Counted from the stretch's first letter, positions 37,182 to 46,883 are shown. The stretch: 64,000 nucleotides of DNA from Chitinispirillaceae bacterium (GCA_016929415.1 JAFGIW010000089.1:1-64000); one strand, 5' to 3'. Notes: generated by a model not told the origin, from the letters alone. Made by a program: numbers and translations.

Positions 37182-38516
37182 TCATTTTTCCTTCTTTTTG
37201 AGGCTGTAGGTAATCTTATAGACTTCATGAGATTTTACCACAATGTTCCATTCAAGGGAAGAGCCCCGGACGAGAAGGTGTTTTTTTGTCGCATCAATGA
37301 CTTTCCTGTCGCCGGTGGCAACGCAGAGCCTCAATGGGGCCGGTTTATCTTTATCGTTGCGAATCTCCAGCACATAGGATTCCCCTCCCGATCCCGGTTT
37401 TTGCGATACTGTTATTTCATCCTCCCTTCCTATAGTCGCGAAAAAAGACTGCCCGGTTTTCGTGTCATCGAACCTATTCTCACCGATGAAACGATTATCA
37501 TCGTTAGCATCCCGTTTGAAAATACGGACGATCCCCTCGGGGAGCGGGAGCCCCAGACCGTTCGATGCGCCGTTTTCAACTTCAACGGCGGCATACACCG
37601 CCGCGGGAACCGCTCCCGCTTCATCGTCGGCATTTACTTCGGCGACATAGTGCCGCGTTAACCTGACCGGTGTTCGCGGGATCCATTCGACCTGCTTCGA
37701 GTGTTTCGAGAAAACAGTGACCCGCTGGTTCATCGCATAAAAATTATAATCTCCATACCGCTGCACGGCCCGGTGCGCGTCGTGCCCCGTTACCGCCGAC
37801 GAATGTTCCTCCCTTATCCTCCGTACATCGCCGGCGACAAAGGTCATCCGGGCGTTTTTGCAGTCGAGTCCCGACTCGTTGTTGAAAGTGATCCAGCCGC
37901 TGAATATTCCCGCCTCATCTTTCTTGTCAATCTGAAGAAGATACCCGGCTTTCCAGGAGATCCCTTCGGTCAAATAGGTCGCGACGATTTCCGTTTCCTG
38001 GCGCTTCGGTATGAAGACGTTCCACAGCAGGGTCGGTTTCGTATAGAGATTATCGGGCATATACGGAAACAGAATTCTGCCTATATCACCGAAGGTTATT
38101 TTCGTACCGATACGGAAAACCGGTTCTTTCCCGTCGATACTGATGAGTTCGGCGGTCTGGAGCGCCGTGTCGGGCCACTGGTCTTTACGGGGAACAATCT
38201 CAATCTCTTTGCCGACGTATTTCTCCATCAATTTGACGGGGCTGACAAGGTCGAATTCATAACTCTGTCCGATAAGCTCGATTCCCGACCCTGATTTCCA
38301 ATCAAGATTGACCGATTCCGCATTGATTCCGGTGGCGACGCCTTCAAAACGGATACGGTTCGCCCCTTCGGGAAGGTTTATTTTACGGATGTCTTTTACG
38401 ACGCCGAAATCCCTGTAAACGGTGAGTTGCAGATCTTTACGCGCATCAACGGTAACGGCTATGTCGGCAAGAAGTGAATGTGTCAGTAAAAAAACAGTTA
38501 CACAAAAAGAACGCAT
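37182..38516 (-). CDS. Exported DUF4139-type protein
   Basis: A 444-residue protein with a signal peptide (MRSFCVTVFLLTHSLLA). The sequence follows the DUF4139 (mucoidy inhibitor-like) pattern: VTVYRDFGVV-type start, PEGANRIRFEGVA, AESVNLDW, an ETEIVATYLTEGISWKAGYLL core, ENGASNGLGLPLPEGIVRIFKRD and a beta-rich end. Function is unknown; members are periplasmic or surface beta-sandwich proteins. Upstream in the same direction as the hybrid kinase. No catalytic residues are evident. Confidence 0.82.
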   Translation of the reverse strand: MRSFCVTVFLLTHSLLADIAVTVDARKDLQLTVYRDFGVVKDIRKINLPEGANRIRFEGVATGINAESVNLDWKSGSGIELIGQSYEFDLVSPVKLMEKYVGKEIEIVPRKDQWPDTALQTAELISIDGKEPVFRIGTKITFGDIGRILFPYMPDNLYTKPTLLWNVFIPKRQETEIVATYLTEGISWKAGYLLQIDKKDEAGIFSGWITFNNESGLDCKNARMTFVAGDVRRIREEHSSAVTGHDAHRAVQRYGDYNFYAMNQRVTVFSKHSKQVEWIPRTPVRLTRHYVAEVNADDEAGAVPAAVYAAVEVENGASNGLGLPLPEGIVRIFKRDANDDNRFIGENRFDDTKTGQSFFATIGREDEITVSQKPGSGGESYVLEIRNDKDKPAPLRLCVATGDRKVIDATKKHLLVRGSSLEWNIVVKSHEVYKITYSLKKKEK

Positions 38517-38587
38517 GACTTCTCCAATGGCGTGTGCCGGGATGAAAGAGTAGGTGAAAATACCTCCCCGACACCATTTACCGCCAG

Positions 38588-39460
38588 TTAAAACCGCTCA
38601 TTCCAGTAAAATCCGTTGCTCTTCCACAGGAGCGATCCGCTGCCGGAAGTGGTAACACAATTGATTGAAAGGTGAAAAAGCATGGCGAGCACCTCTTCCG
38701 AAGGATGACCGTATGAATTTCCCTCTCCATACGAGATCGCCGCTTGATACGGCCGTATATACCCGTAAAAAAGCGGATACACCGCGCTCGCACTTCCGTG
38801 ATGCGGTATAACCACGATGTCCGACCTGAGTTGTGTAGTGTAGCGCCGTGTGATAAAACGTTGCGCAACCGAATCGATGTCTCCGGTAATCATGACGCTG
38901 TTGTTTCCATGGGTTAACCGGCAGACAATGCTGTAAAAATTGGTCTTCGTATCGGGTACGGGAACCGTTTCGTCGATTATCGGCGGCGGCCAGAGGCATT
39001 GGATGGAGCACTCATCGGTAAATTCAACCGCATCATCCTGTACGATGGTCTCGAACCAAACGGGACGGAGCCGGTTCGAACACTGCCGCCGCAGGAAAAC
39101 CGTGTCCTCCCAGCGGCTGACGACAAGTTTTCCGGACCAGGTTATTTCGTCGTTTAAAAAATGCAGGCCCCCGCTGTGGTCAAGGTCGCGATGCGAGATG
39201 ACCACCGACGATATATGCGGTTTCCCTATCGAGGCATAGGCGGTTTTCCACTCCTGCTCCGCATCGACGGGTCCCATGTCGAACAACAGCGCCTCGTTTC
39301 CCTGCACGATAATCTGAGAGAGCCCCTGCCCGACATCGATCAGCATAAACGATACTTCATCGACGGAGGTATCCAGGATGGAAGTGGAGCATCCCGCCAT
39401 GAGGATGATTGACAGGATATATAAACGGTCAATAAAAGAACGAAGCCCTTCCTTCGACAC
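38588..39460 (-). CDS. ComEC-like metallo-beta-lactamase-fold lipoprotein
   Basis: A 290-residue protein. I choose the GTG at 39460, which follows GAGGAG by 8-9 nt and gives a lipoprotein signal ending LMAGC; the ATG at 39529 would put 23 extra residues before it. The domain is of the ComEC/Rec2 type: FMLIDVGQGLSQII, SHRDLDHSGG (metal site), MITGDID and IPHHGSASAVY. ComEC's domain degrades the non-transported DNA strand during uptake; free-standing relatives are nucleases or phosphodiesterases. Being lipid-anchored, it would act in the periplasm. It overlaps the upstream outer-membrane-protein gene by 32 bp. Confidence 0.85.
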   Translation of the reverse strand: MSKEGLRSFIDRLYILSIILMAGCSTSILDTSVDEVSFMLIDVGQGLSQIIVQGNEALLFDMGPVDAEQEWKTAYASIGKPHISSVVISHRDLDHSGGLHFLNDEITWSGKLVVSRWEDTVFLRRQCSNRLRPVWFETIVQDDAVEFTDECSIQCLWPPPIIDETVPVPDTKTNFYSIVCRLTHGNNSVMITGDIDSVAQRFITRRYTTQLRSDIVVIPHHGSASAVYPLFYGYIRPYQAAISYGEGNSYGHPSEEVLAMLFHLSINCVTTSGSGSLLWKSNGFYWNERF

Positions 39461-41117
39461 GAAGCCCGCTCCTCGAAGATGGTGGCACAATATTTCTTTG
39501 AAAAATAAACTCTGTATAGGTCCGGTCAAAAAGGATTGTCCTCTGACGGCAACCGATCAGGAGAGACGGCCCGCCGTTCTCCTTTGCCATGAAGGTAATC
39601 GAAGGCTCGATCCGATTGGATGAAAAAAACACTATCGCGGGTGCGACGGTCCCGTTGTAGTTCCATTTTCCGGAATCGGTAAAAGAACAGCGATGCCTGG
39701 TTGTTATTATGAGAAGCGGCGGAATGACACCCCACTCCATCCGACCCTGAATAATGCTCCGGCGCGCATCGCCGTTATCCACCCCGAATTCCTGCGACAA
39801 GAGCAATGTGCTTTTCAACCGCCGCCATCCGCCGTCACCCCGAAGGAAAAAAACTCCGTGATCGATATCGGTTCCGTTGAACCAGAGTTCCACCTGCGGC
39901 CGGACCTTAACCGCTCGGTCGGTACGCTGCCCGGCGGTTATTCTGACGAGTGAAACCGCTCCGCGCAGGGTATCGTCGAATTCCATTTCATTTGCAAAAC
40001 GGTGCAGCAGACCGCTCCGGGGAGCGGAAAACCGTGACGGCAAACTGATCATCTGCAATTCGATGGTACGCTTGTCGTTGTTGACAACCGTCCTCCATGA
40101 AAAAGGGATACGCGATGGATGGTTCTTCTCCATCCCGCAATGGAACTCGGAATTGAATAATGATGTCCGAAGCTTCACTAAACCGTGAAAATATAACAAT
40201 GCCGCATTGGTGCCGTCAGACGACAGCCGTGACGTACCCAGTGAAACCGACATTGTTTTTTTTACTGTCCCCGCGACATTGCATCCGATAATTCTCTCCG
40301 AAGTTCGCTCATGAAAAAAACAGGAGAGTTCCGGTGTGAATCTGTTTCCTTTTTTTGCCCCGGAGCATGTCAGGGCACAACCGTTCCACGTCGGGGTTCC
40401 TCCGTACAGCCAATTCGACTTCAGATCGGTCCGGGAAAATGTATCTGCGGGAAAATAACCGTATAACAACCCTTGTTCCGGAAATAAAAGCGCATTCCCC
40501 AGTTGCAGTGACATCCATGTTGCAGGTTTGAACAAAAGGGAGCGGCGTTCCCAGCGCGCATAATCCGAAGTGAAATCAATGGTGCCATTGAAACCCGCCT
40601 GGTGTATCGGCGTAACCAGAAAGCGTGCCGAATGCCTCGCCGAAGTATCATTCCCCGAACGGTTCATGTAAAAGGAGACAGCACCGGTACGTTGCGCGGG
40701 GTGATGATCGAACTGAAGGATCGGTTTGAATCTGGTCAGTATTGGGTAGTCCTGAAAAAACCGGGTTATCTCCCTGGTACCCCACGGCAGATAACGGTCC
40801 AATTCCAATTGCTCGACAGGGAGCAGCCCGGCCAGATCCGGAAAGGCCTCACCGAGCTGTAAAAGCTCCCCTGAAGGCACCTCTAGCGGACGGCGGTAGA
40901 AAGGCAGCAACACCTGCCAAATTGCAGAATCCAAAATCCCCTCCTCCAGAAGAAGCGCCGCTTCGGTTTCATCGAGGGGCAGTTCCCGTTCGGCGGGAGT
41001 GAAGGCTGAAAGGTTTATGCTGCAGAAAGCGAGCAGTACCGCCATGCGAAGGGCAGCTTCAATGCATCCCGGGAAGTGAACGGGAAGAAATGATCGGATT
41101 TTTACTGCAGGATCCAT
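39429..41117 (-). CDS. Putative outer-membrane protein
   Basis: A 562-residue protein from the ATG at 41117 (the frame begins with a TTG at 41141; an ATG at 41045 is also possible). A hydrophobic signal segment (ALRMAVLLAFCSINLSAF) ends near residue 40. Residues 50-125 are helical (LLQLGEAFPDLAGLLPVEQLELDRYLPW) and faintly recall helix-hairpin-helix repeats. The remainder alternates in short amphipathic strands rich in aromatic residues, as in outer-membrane barrels. Its end overlaps the ComEC-like lipoprotein gene. The pair recalls DNA-handling proteins, but this is weak inference. Confidence 0.65.
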   Translation of the reverse strand: MDPAVKIRSFLPVHFPGCIEAALRMAVLLAFCSINLSAFTPAERELPLDETEAALLLEEGILDSAIWQVLLPFYRRPLEVPSGELLQLGEAFPDLAGLLPVEQLELDRYLPWGTREITRFFQDYPILTRFKPILQFDHHPAQRTGAVSFYMNRSGNDTSARHSARFLVTPIHQAGFNGTIDFTSDYARWERRSLLFKPATWMSLQLGNALLFPEQGLLYGYFPADTFSRTDLKSNWLYGGTPTWNGCALTCSGAKKGNRFTPELSCFFHERTSERIIGCNVAGTVKKTMSVSLGTSRLSSDGTNAALLYFHGLVKLRTSLFNSEFHCGMEKNHPSRIPFSWRTVVNNDKRTIELQMISLPSRFSAPRSGLLHRFANEMEFDDTLRGAVSLVRITAGQRTDRAVKVRPQVELWFNGTDIDHGVFFLRGDGGWRRLKSTLLLSQEFGVDNGDARRSIIQGRMEWGVIPPLLIITTRHRCSFTDSGKWNYNGTVAPAIVFFSSNRIEPSITFMAKENGGPSLLIGCRQRTILFDRTYTEFIFQRNIVPPSSRSGLRVEGRASFFY

Positions 41118-41240
41118 ACCACATAAGGTTTTATTGTACAAAATGGATTAATTATATTTTTATCACTTCTCACCTTGGCTGTAATCGTTCGTTGACTGGA
41201 ATCGATAAATGTTAAAAAATACCTTCCGGAAACCGGTGGA

Positions 41241-43607
41241 ATGAAAAAAAGGGGTTTTCACTGCCGATGCTGCTGCAGAGTGATGCTTCTGTTCTTTTTA
41301 TTCATCTCTTCCTCTGCGGCGGCACCCCGCTTTGCCCTCATTCTCAGCGGCGGAGGCGCGCGGGGTTTAGCCCAGATAGGCGTGCTTAAGGCCATGGAAG
41401 CCAATGATATCAAACCTGATCTTATCGTCGCCACCAGTATGGGCGCCATTATCGGTACGCTCTATGCGGCGGGATATTCCGCCGACAGCATAGAATCACT
41501 TGCCCGCATGGTCGATTGGAATAAAATATTCAGCAACAGTTCACATCGGAAAACACTCTTCGTCAGCCAGAAGAACGAGCCGTCAAGCGCGTTGTTCGAA
41601 TTGCGGTTCAATTACAATTTCAAACCGATCCTCCCCACCTCAATTTCATACGGGCAATCGTTTTATGATGAGTTGGCGCCGCTGCTGGTTATTCCTCAGG
41701 CACATGCACTGTTTGATTTCGACTCCCTGCCGATCCCGCTTCGCATCATCGCCACCGATCTGTTGACAGGCAACAAAGTCATTTTTTCAGAGGGCAATTT
41801 ATGCACCGCCATCAGGGCATCTTGTTCCGTGCCGCTGGCGTTTTCTCCGGTGGAGACGGGTACGACGCTCCTTATCGACGGAGGCGTATCGGAAAATATT
41901 CCGGCGGCAACCGCCCGGCAGATGGGCGCCAAGATCGTTGTCGCCGTCGACGTAACCTCGCCCTATGCCGGAAAAGAAGAGCTTGACAACCCGGTAAAGC
42001 TCATCGACCAGATCATGGCGATCGGTGCAGCGCAACAGAAAGCGCGGGGAAGAAGTCAGGCTGACATGATCATCACCCCTCACCTTTTCACGATTAAAAA
42101 TACCGATTTTGAAAAAATTGACTCCCTTATCGCGTTGGGTTTCAAGAGTGCGCACCCGCTGTGTGATTCGATCATTTCACTTCTCCGCGCAGATGTCGCG
42201 CCCTTGGCCATTGCCACCGATACCGACGGACCGCACCCTGGAACCTTACAACCACACAAACCGGCATCAACCGAAAAACCATCCCTGTCGTCGCCAGCCG
42301 AAACGCCGCCGCTCTTACGCCGGAATACGTCCGCCCCGATAATCCGGGGGACCATTACTCAGGGAAACCGGCGAACATCCGACCGTGTTCTGATCAATGG
42401 ATCAGGGCTCAAGACCGGCGATACGATTACCTCTTCCGCCATACGGAAATCCATCTCATCGCTCTACGCGACCACCCTTTTTGAAAACGTGAATCTGGAC
42501 ATCGATTCCGCAGGAACGTGCAGGATCATGGTTGAAGAGAAAAAATACTGGCGTGTCCGGATGGGACTGCGGTTTGATGAATTTCACCTCGGAGAAGGGT
42601 ATCTTGAACCCGCATTCGAAAACTGTTTCGGCCTTGGAATAATCGCCCTTCTGCATCTGCACTATGGACTGCGCCGCGAAAAATACACTGTTGAAGTTCA
42701 CAGCAATCAATTTTTTTCCCGTAATTTTACGAACAATATCCAGATGCAGATTTACTCCTCGAAAGAAAAAATCCAGGAAGTAGTCACCACCATCGGCGAC
42801 TCGACAACCATGATTTCAACGACATCGCTCATGGAACATACACTCCGGAAAACAGGATTCAGTCTCTATTTAGGCGCACAGTTAGGCCGGTTTACTCTTT
42901 TAAGCGGCGGAATGCGATTTGAGCGGTTCAAGGTCCAGCAGAAAGAGCCCGATATGCTGCGAGATCTTCTGGGAACGGGCTTTAAAAAATTTCTCCCCTA
43001 TTTTTCGATCAGGTTAACCATGGATTCCATGGATAAATACCCGTATGCAACGAGCGGTATACGGCAATTTCTCTCCATTGGAGGTGCCAACAGGGCATTA
43101 GGAGGAGGCAGATATTCCTTTCTCAAATGCTCCGGGAGCGTAGGCAGATATTTTACATTATTCCGCTACCATACATTTTTTCCAAGTTTCAGCTTTTCCT
43201 GGGCAAATGATAAGCTTCCGCAGGTGGAACGCCCTTACCTGGGCGGAGCAATCACGCAGGAGCGTTATCAGGAAATGAGCGTTTATAACTATACCCCTTT
43301 TTACGGATTGCCGCCGCGTGCTGTAACCGGAGACCTTTTTGGTATCTGCCATTTCGAATACCGGTGTGAACTTAAAAGGAATTTGTTCGCTCATCTGCTC
43401 TTCGACTGGGGAACAGCATGGGATCATGGAATAGATGACTACCGGAACCTTATCAATGACGCACCCCTCGGTATCGGAGTAGGTTTGTCGTATATGACGC
43501 CGCTCGGACCTCTGCGGCTTTCTTACGGCCAGCTTTTGAAGAACAGCGAACATTACCTGTTGAAGCGCAGTGAATTCTTTTATTTTTCAGGTGGATATGA
43601 TTTTTAA
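41241..43607 (+). CDS. Patatin-Omp85 fusion (type Vd autotransporter, PlpD-like)
   Basis: A 788-residue protein with a signal peptide (cleaved near residue 28). Residues 30-310 are a patatin lipase: oxyanion loop GGGARG (37-42), nucleophile Ser66 in ATSMGA (Ala replaces the first Gly of GXSXG) and the Asp213 of IDGGV. A Pro/Thr-rich linker (320-375) leads to a POTRA-like domain (about 378-455) and a C-terminal Omp85/BamA barrel (460-788) ending in Phe (GGYDF). In PlpD-type proteins the barrel carries the lipase across the outer membrane. The likely job is a surface or secreted phospholipase A. Confidence 0.9.
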   Translation: MKKRGFHCRCCCRVMLLFFLFISSSAAAPRFALILSGGGARGLAQIGVLKAMEANDIKPDLIVATSMGAIIGTLYAAGYSADSIESLARMVDWNKIFSNSSHRKTLFVSQKNEPSSALFELRFNYNFKPILPTSISYGQSFYDELAPLLVIPQAHALFDFDSLPIPLRIIATDLLTGNKVIFSEGNLCTAIRASCSVPLAFSPVETGTTLLIDGGVSENIPAATARQMGAKIVVAVDVTSPYAGKEELDNPVKLIDQIMAIGAAQQKARGRSQADMIITPHLFTIKNTDFEKIDSLIALGFKSAHPLCDSIISLLRADVAPLAIATDTDGPHPGTLQPHKPASTEKPSLSSPAETPPLLRRNTSAPIIRGTITQGNRRTSDRVLINGSGLKTGDTITSSAIRKSISSLYATTLFENVNLDIDSAGTCRIMVEEKKYWRVRMGLRFDEFHLGEGYLEPAFENCFGLGIIALLHLHYGLRREKYTVEVHSNQFFSRNFTNNIQMQIYSSKEKIQEVVTTIGDSTTMISTTSLMEHTLRKTGFSLYLGAQLGRFTLLSGGMRFERFKVQQKEPDMLRDLLGTGFKKFLPYFSIRLTMDSMDKYPYATSGIRQFLSIGGANRALGGGRYSFLKCSGSVGRYFTLFRYHTFFPSFSFSWANDKLPQVERPYLGGAITQERYQEMSVYNYTPFYGLPPRAVTGDLFGICHFEYRCELKRNLFAHLLFDWGTAWDHGIDDYRNLINDAPLGIGVGLSYMTPLGPLRLSYGQLLKNSEHYLLKRSEFFYFSGGYDF

Positions 43608-43866
43608 GTATATTGCAGTATCTTTCCTCAAACTGAAAGTATATTTTTTATTTATTTATCTTTCACGGCAGGAGGGGAGGAATACGTTCCGTTTAATTCA
43701 ATAGTATTACGAAAATCCGGCATCACGAGGCAGCCGACAATTTTCCTTGAAATCAGGTAAGGGTGCATCGTATTCCGGCGGCATGCGTCCGCACCTGAAA
43801 TCGCGGGGCGGTGTTTTATTATTTACGGGTTGTAAAAACTATTCACCATGGTATAATAGATACATC
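43608..43866. other. Intergenic region, 259 bp
   Basis: It follows the patatin-Omp85 gene. GAAAG and CTTTC arms with a T-rich middle (about 43635-43670) may form a weak 3' hairpin. The open frame starting at 43747 that leads into the next gene lacks a ribosome site and is not taken as its start. Confidence 0.4.
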
Positions 43867-44979
43867 ATGCGTATAACTATCGCACCAAAGCTGTTTTTTG
43901 GTTTTGTCGTCATTATTGTTCTTAATGTCTTCTTTATAGTTATCGTCTCGAATTTGGAAAATGTCAACAGTATCGCCGCAATCCTGAAACGTCAGAATGA
44001 CATCAAAAACCGCATGCTCCGTCTTAAAACGCTTCACCGGGTCCAGGCACCCAGTGTCGCTAGTTTCGAACGTCTCGGCAGACAGGAATCGGTCGACAAT
44101 TTCGATCATACCCAGAGGGAAATTATTTCCCTGTGCGATTCCATCAGTGTAAAACTCGACTCGATCAATGATCGTCCGGCGGGCGCAGTCGATGAAAACC
44201 GTTCTACGATCAACCCCACTACGGTACAGTCACTAAAATCATCGATGGATGCCCTCCGTCTTTACAACAGTCTGTATTCCACCATGTTCGACAGCATCGT
44301 CCAGGCACGCAACAACGCCGTCCCCAAAAAAAAGATCGTAGTCTGGCACGAAATTCTCGACTCATCGGGGACCAAGCTGACCCGTGTCATCGACAGTGCG
44401 GAAGCCATTCTTGATTACCAGACCAATGAGCGGATCAAGGAAGTCGAGCTGAGAGTATCCAATGTGAGATCGATGACGATCTATATCCTGATCTGCGTTA
44501 CCGTGACGGCAATGATTTTCGGTCTCTGGTTCTCTACCTATATCACGAATTCCCTGCGCCGGCTGACCGTTTCGGCCAGCAATATAGGAAAAGGCAATTT
44601 CAATGTCGATCCGCACGGCTATCCCGGCGACGAAATCGGCGATCTGGCGTCGGCCTTCTTCCAGATGTCGGTTGACCTTAAAAACGCACAGGAAGCACTG
44701 GTGCGTTCGAAACGCCTGGCGGCCATCGGCGAAGTTGTCGCTTCCGTCAACCATGAAATAAACAACCCGCTGATGATCATTTCGGGAAACGCCCAGTTTT
44801 TACAGATGACCATGAATGAGTATCCGGAAGAGATGCGCGAGAGGGTCCGCACGATCATCGAGGAAACCGATCGTATTTCCCGCGTTACCCGAAAACTTCG
44901 TGAGATCAAAAATCCCGTCGTCGAGGATTACACTTCGAGCGGAGAACAGATGATCAACCTCGACAAATCATCAAGCTGA
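43867..44979 (+). CDS. HAMP-HisKA membrane protein lacking a kinase ATPase domain
   Basis: A 370-residue protein from the ATG at 43867. Helix 1 (about 8-30), a periplasmic four-helix-bundle-like domain (30-195), helix 2 (about 198-220), HAMP (220-275) and HisKA (280-345) with His296 in NHEINNP. It stops 74 residues after the histidine with DYTSSGEQMINL; no HATPase domain exists in any frame downstream, because a lipoprotein gene follows at once (TGATG overlap). So it can be a phospho-acceptor and dimer but not phosphorylate itself. It may work with a separate ATPase or modulate other kinases. Confidence 0.88.
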   Translation: MRITIAPKLFFGFVVIIVLNVFFIVIVSNLENVNSIAAILKRQNDIKNRMLRLKTLHRVQAPSVASFERLGRQESVDNFDHTQREIISLCDSISVKLDSINDRPAGAVDENRSTINPTTVQSLKSSMDALRLYNSLYSTMFDSIVQARNNAVPKKKIVVWHEILDSSGTKLTRVIDSAEAILDYQTNERIKEVELRVSNVRSMTIYILICVTVTAMIFGLWFSTYITNSLRRLTVSASNIGKGNFNVDPHGYPGDEIGDLASAFFQMSVDLKNAQEALVRSKRLAAIGEVVASVNHEINNPLMIISGNAQFLQMTMNEYPEEMRERVRTIIEETDRISRVTRKLREIKNPVVEDYTSSGEQMINLDKSSS

Positions 44980-45599
44980 TGATGATGATGAAGACCGTAA
45001 TTCTAATTATCAAAGAACGACATTCATCCTTTATCGTGGCGGTCGCGGTCGTCGCGCTCCTCTTTAACGGCTGCGGCGGAAAGTATGTCACCTACGAACA
45101 GCAGTTGCTCGGGGAAGCCGACTCGCTTTTCCGTGCCGGCAATTACGAGTATGCGAAAGTCAAGTTCGACAAGGTACGCGCGCTGAAGCCGTCTTCGCCG
45201 GCGGCCCGCAGTGCCCAATATTACCTCGGATTCATCAATGTCTATTACGAAAACCCTTTTGCAAGCTGGGAAGCCGCGCTGCGCGAATTCAGGCTGTTTG
45301 TCAGCATGTATCCCGACGATGCGCGCGTCGACGAGGTCAATTCCTGGATAAAATTGCTGGTGGTCATGCAGTCATTTAAAAAAGAGTACATCGGGACTTC
45401 AGGCCGACTTGAAGATCTCGAACAGAAGAACTCCAAACGTGAATCCGTTCGAATTAAACCTTCAACCGTCAACATCGACGCTCTCACCGAATCGTTGCGC
45501 AGTTGTTATCATGCGCGGGACTCACTGAACCAGAAGAGCAAGGACCTTGAAAGATTTATCCTTTATCTTGAAAAAGAGTGTCAGGAATCCGTCAAATAA
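44979..45599 (+). CDS. TPR-containing lipoprotein (BamD/YbgF-like)
   Basis: A 206-residue protein with a lipoprotein signal (LLFNGC). Residues 45-125 form TPR-like helices (GEADSLFRAGNYEYAKVKFDKV, PAARSAQYYLGFINVYY). A coiled coil (about 165-205) ends the protein. The gene starts with four ATG codons in a row overlapping the previous stop, so the exact start is uncertain and translation is coupled to the HAMP-HisKA gene. Probably an outer-membrane-anchored periplasmic scaffold; it may report envelope state to the upstream membrane protein. Confidence 0.85.
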   Translation: MMMMKTVILIIKERHSSFIVAVAVVALLFNGCGGKYVTYEQQLLGEADSLFRAGNYEYAKVKFDKVRALKPSSPAARSAQYYLGFINVYYENPFASWEAALREFRLFVSMYPDDARVDEVNSWIKLLVVMQSFKKEYIGTSGRLEDLEQKNSKRESVRIKPSTVNIDALTESLRSCYHARDSLNQKSKDLERFILYLEKECQESVK

Positions 45600-45618
45600 T
45601 CTATTTTCTCTCCCGCCC

Positions 45619-46773
45619 ATGCATCTACCAATCAGAAAAGAACTGCCGCGGTTATTGACTGTTGTCGTTAAAATCGGCAGCAGGATTCTTACCGCTCCCG
45701 GTCATGAAAAAAGGGTCTCCAATCTGATCAAAGACCTGACGGCGCTTCATGCATCGGGGTGCCGGGTCATACTCGTCTCGTCGGGGGCGATCGCCTACGG
45801 CATGGAAGCGCTCAAATTAAAAAAAAGGCCGTCATCCATCCCGTTGCAGCAGGCATGCGCCGCCATCGGACAGCACCGTTTGATGCAGCGGTACGAACAC
45901 TTTTTTTCCACCGCCGGAATCCTTATCGGACAGGTATTGCTCACGTGGGACGATCTTCGCTGCAAGAAACGGTATCTTAACCTCCGCAATACGCTTTTCC
46001 GGTTGCTTGACCTGAAGGCTGTTCCAATCGTCAATGAGAACGATTCGGTCGGCGTGGAGGAGATCAGGTTCGGCAACAACGACATGCTCGGAGCGCAGAT
46101 CGCCCTGCTCGCCCAGGCCGACCTTTTTGTCAACCTTACCGATGTCGGCGGCCTGTACGATCGCAATCCCCACACCGAAACGGCGGCCCGTCATATTCCG
46201 GTGGTCGCATCGATGTCGGCATCCCTGCGTAAAATGGCCGATGACCGGAAAAAGGAGTTCAGTGTCGGCGGCATGACCACCAAGCTTAAAGCAGCTGAAA
46301 TCGTCACCCGTGCCGGAATATATGCTCTTATCGGCGACGGTTTCGATCATTCGTTCCGCGAGGCACTCTCCAAACCGCAGTCCGCCACGCTTTTTCTTCC
46401 GCAGCAGAGGAAAATGTCCTCACGCCATCGCTGGATCGCTTTCACCGGACAAAGCAGCGGCTCGCTCATTATCGATGACGGCGCCCGCACTGCGGTGGTA
46501 AAACTCGGAAAGAGCCTCCTCCCCGCCGGCGTCCGATCGGTGACGGGAACATTTAAAGCCGGCGACACGGTTGATATCGACTCACCAGACGGCAAAACAA
46601 TCGCCCGTGGAATGGTAAACTACGGCGCCGATGAGATACGAGCCATCCGAAACTGTAAAAGTTCCGAAATCGCCGCACGGCTCGGCGGGAAACCGTTCGA
46701 CGAGGTCATCCACCGGGACAATCTGGTGGTGCTCGTTTCCCCGCATGACTCACCCTCACTACCGAAGGATTGA
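45619..46773 (+). CDS. proB: Glutamate 5-kinase with PUA domain
   Basis: A 384-residue enzyme from the ATG at 45619 (the open frame extends 24 codons into the previous gene). The amino-acid-kinase domain has VVKIGSRIL, VSSGAIAYGM, the NENDSV glutamate site, FGNNDMLGA and SVGGMTTKLKAA (usually GTGGM). A C-terminal PUA domain (about 285-370) is present, as in enterobacterial ProB. It phosphorylates glutamate for proline synthesis; the next gene encodes the partner reductase. Proline feedback is expected from the family. Confidence 0.95.
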   Translation: MHLPIRKELPRLLTVVVKIGSRILTAPGHEKRVSNLIKDLTALHASGCRVILVSSGAIAYGMEALKLKKRPSSIPLQQACAAIGQHRLMQRYEHFFSTAGILIGQVLLTWDDLRCKKRYLNLRNTLFRLLDLKAVPIVNENDSVGVEEIRFGNNDMLGAQIALLAQADLFVNLTDVGGLYDRNPHTETAARHIPVVASMSASLRKMADDRKKEFSVGGMTTKLKAAEIVTRAGIYALIGDGFDHSFREALSKPQSATLFLPQQRKMSSRHRWIAFTGQSSGSLIIDDGARTAVVKLGKSLLPAGVRSVTGTFKAGDTVDIDSPDGKTIARGMVNYGADEIRAIRNCKSSEIAARLGGKPFDEVIHRDNLVVLVSPHDSPSLPKD

Positions 46774-46841
46774 CGAACCGCATCCGTATGATTGTTGCAC
46801 CTTGTTGTAGCGTCGAAGGTCCACATTGTAATTTTCCTACA

Positions 46842-46883
46842 GCACCCTTGGTTTACGAAACTTTTTCGAGTTTCTCCGGGTGC
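46842..46883 (+). promoter_or_regulatory. Nested hairpin in the proB-proA spacer
   Basis: An outer stem GCACCC/GGGTGC (46842-46847 with 46878-46883) encloses an inner stem GAAACT/AGTTTC (46857-46862 with 46869-46874). It lies 32 nt before the proA ATG, in a 141-nt spacer without an ORF of its own. It could modulate proA translation or stabilise the transcript. Confidence 0.45.

Noticed and set aside
44979-45599. Missing HATPase of the HAMP-HisKA gene hidden in another frame
   Set aside because: All frames were considered; the downstream frame is a lipoprotein with a clear lipobox, and no N, G1 or G2 box appears.
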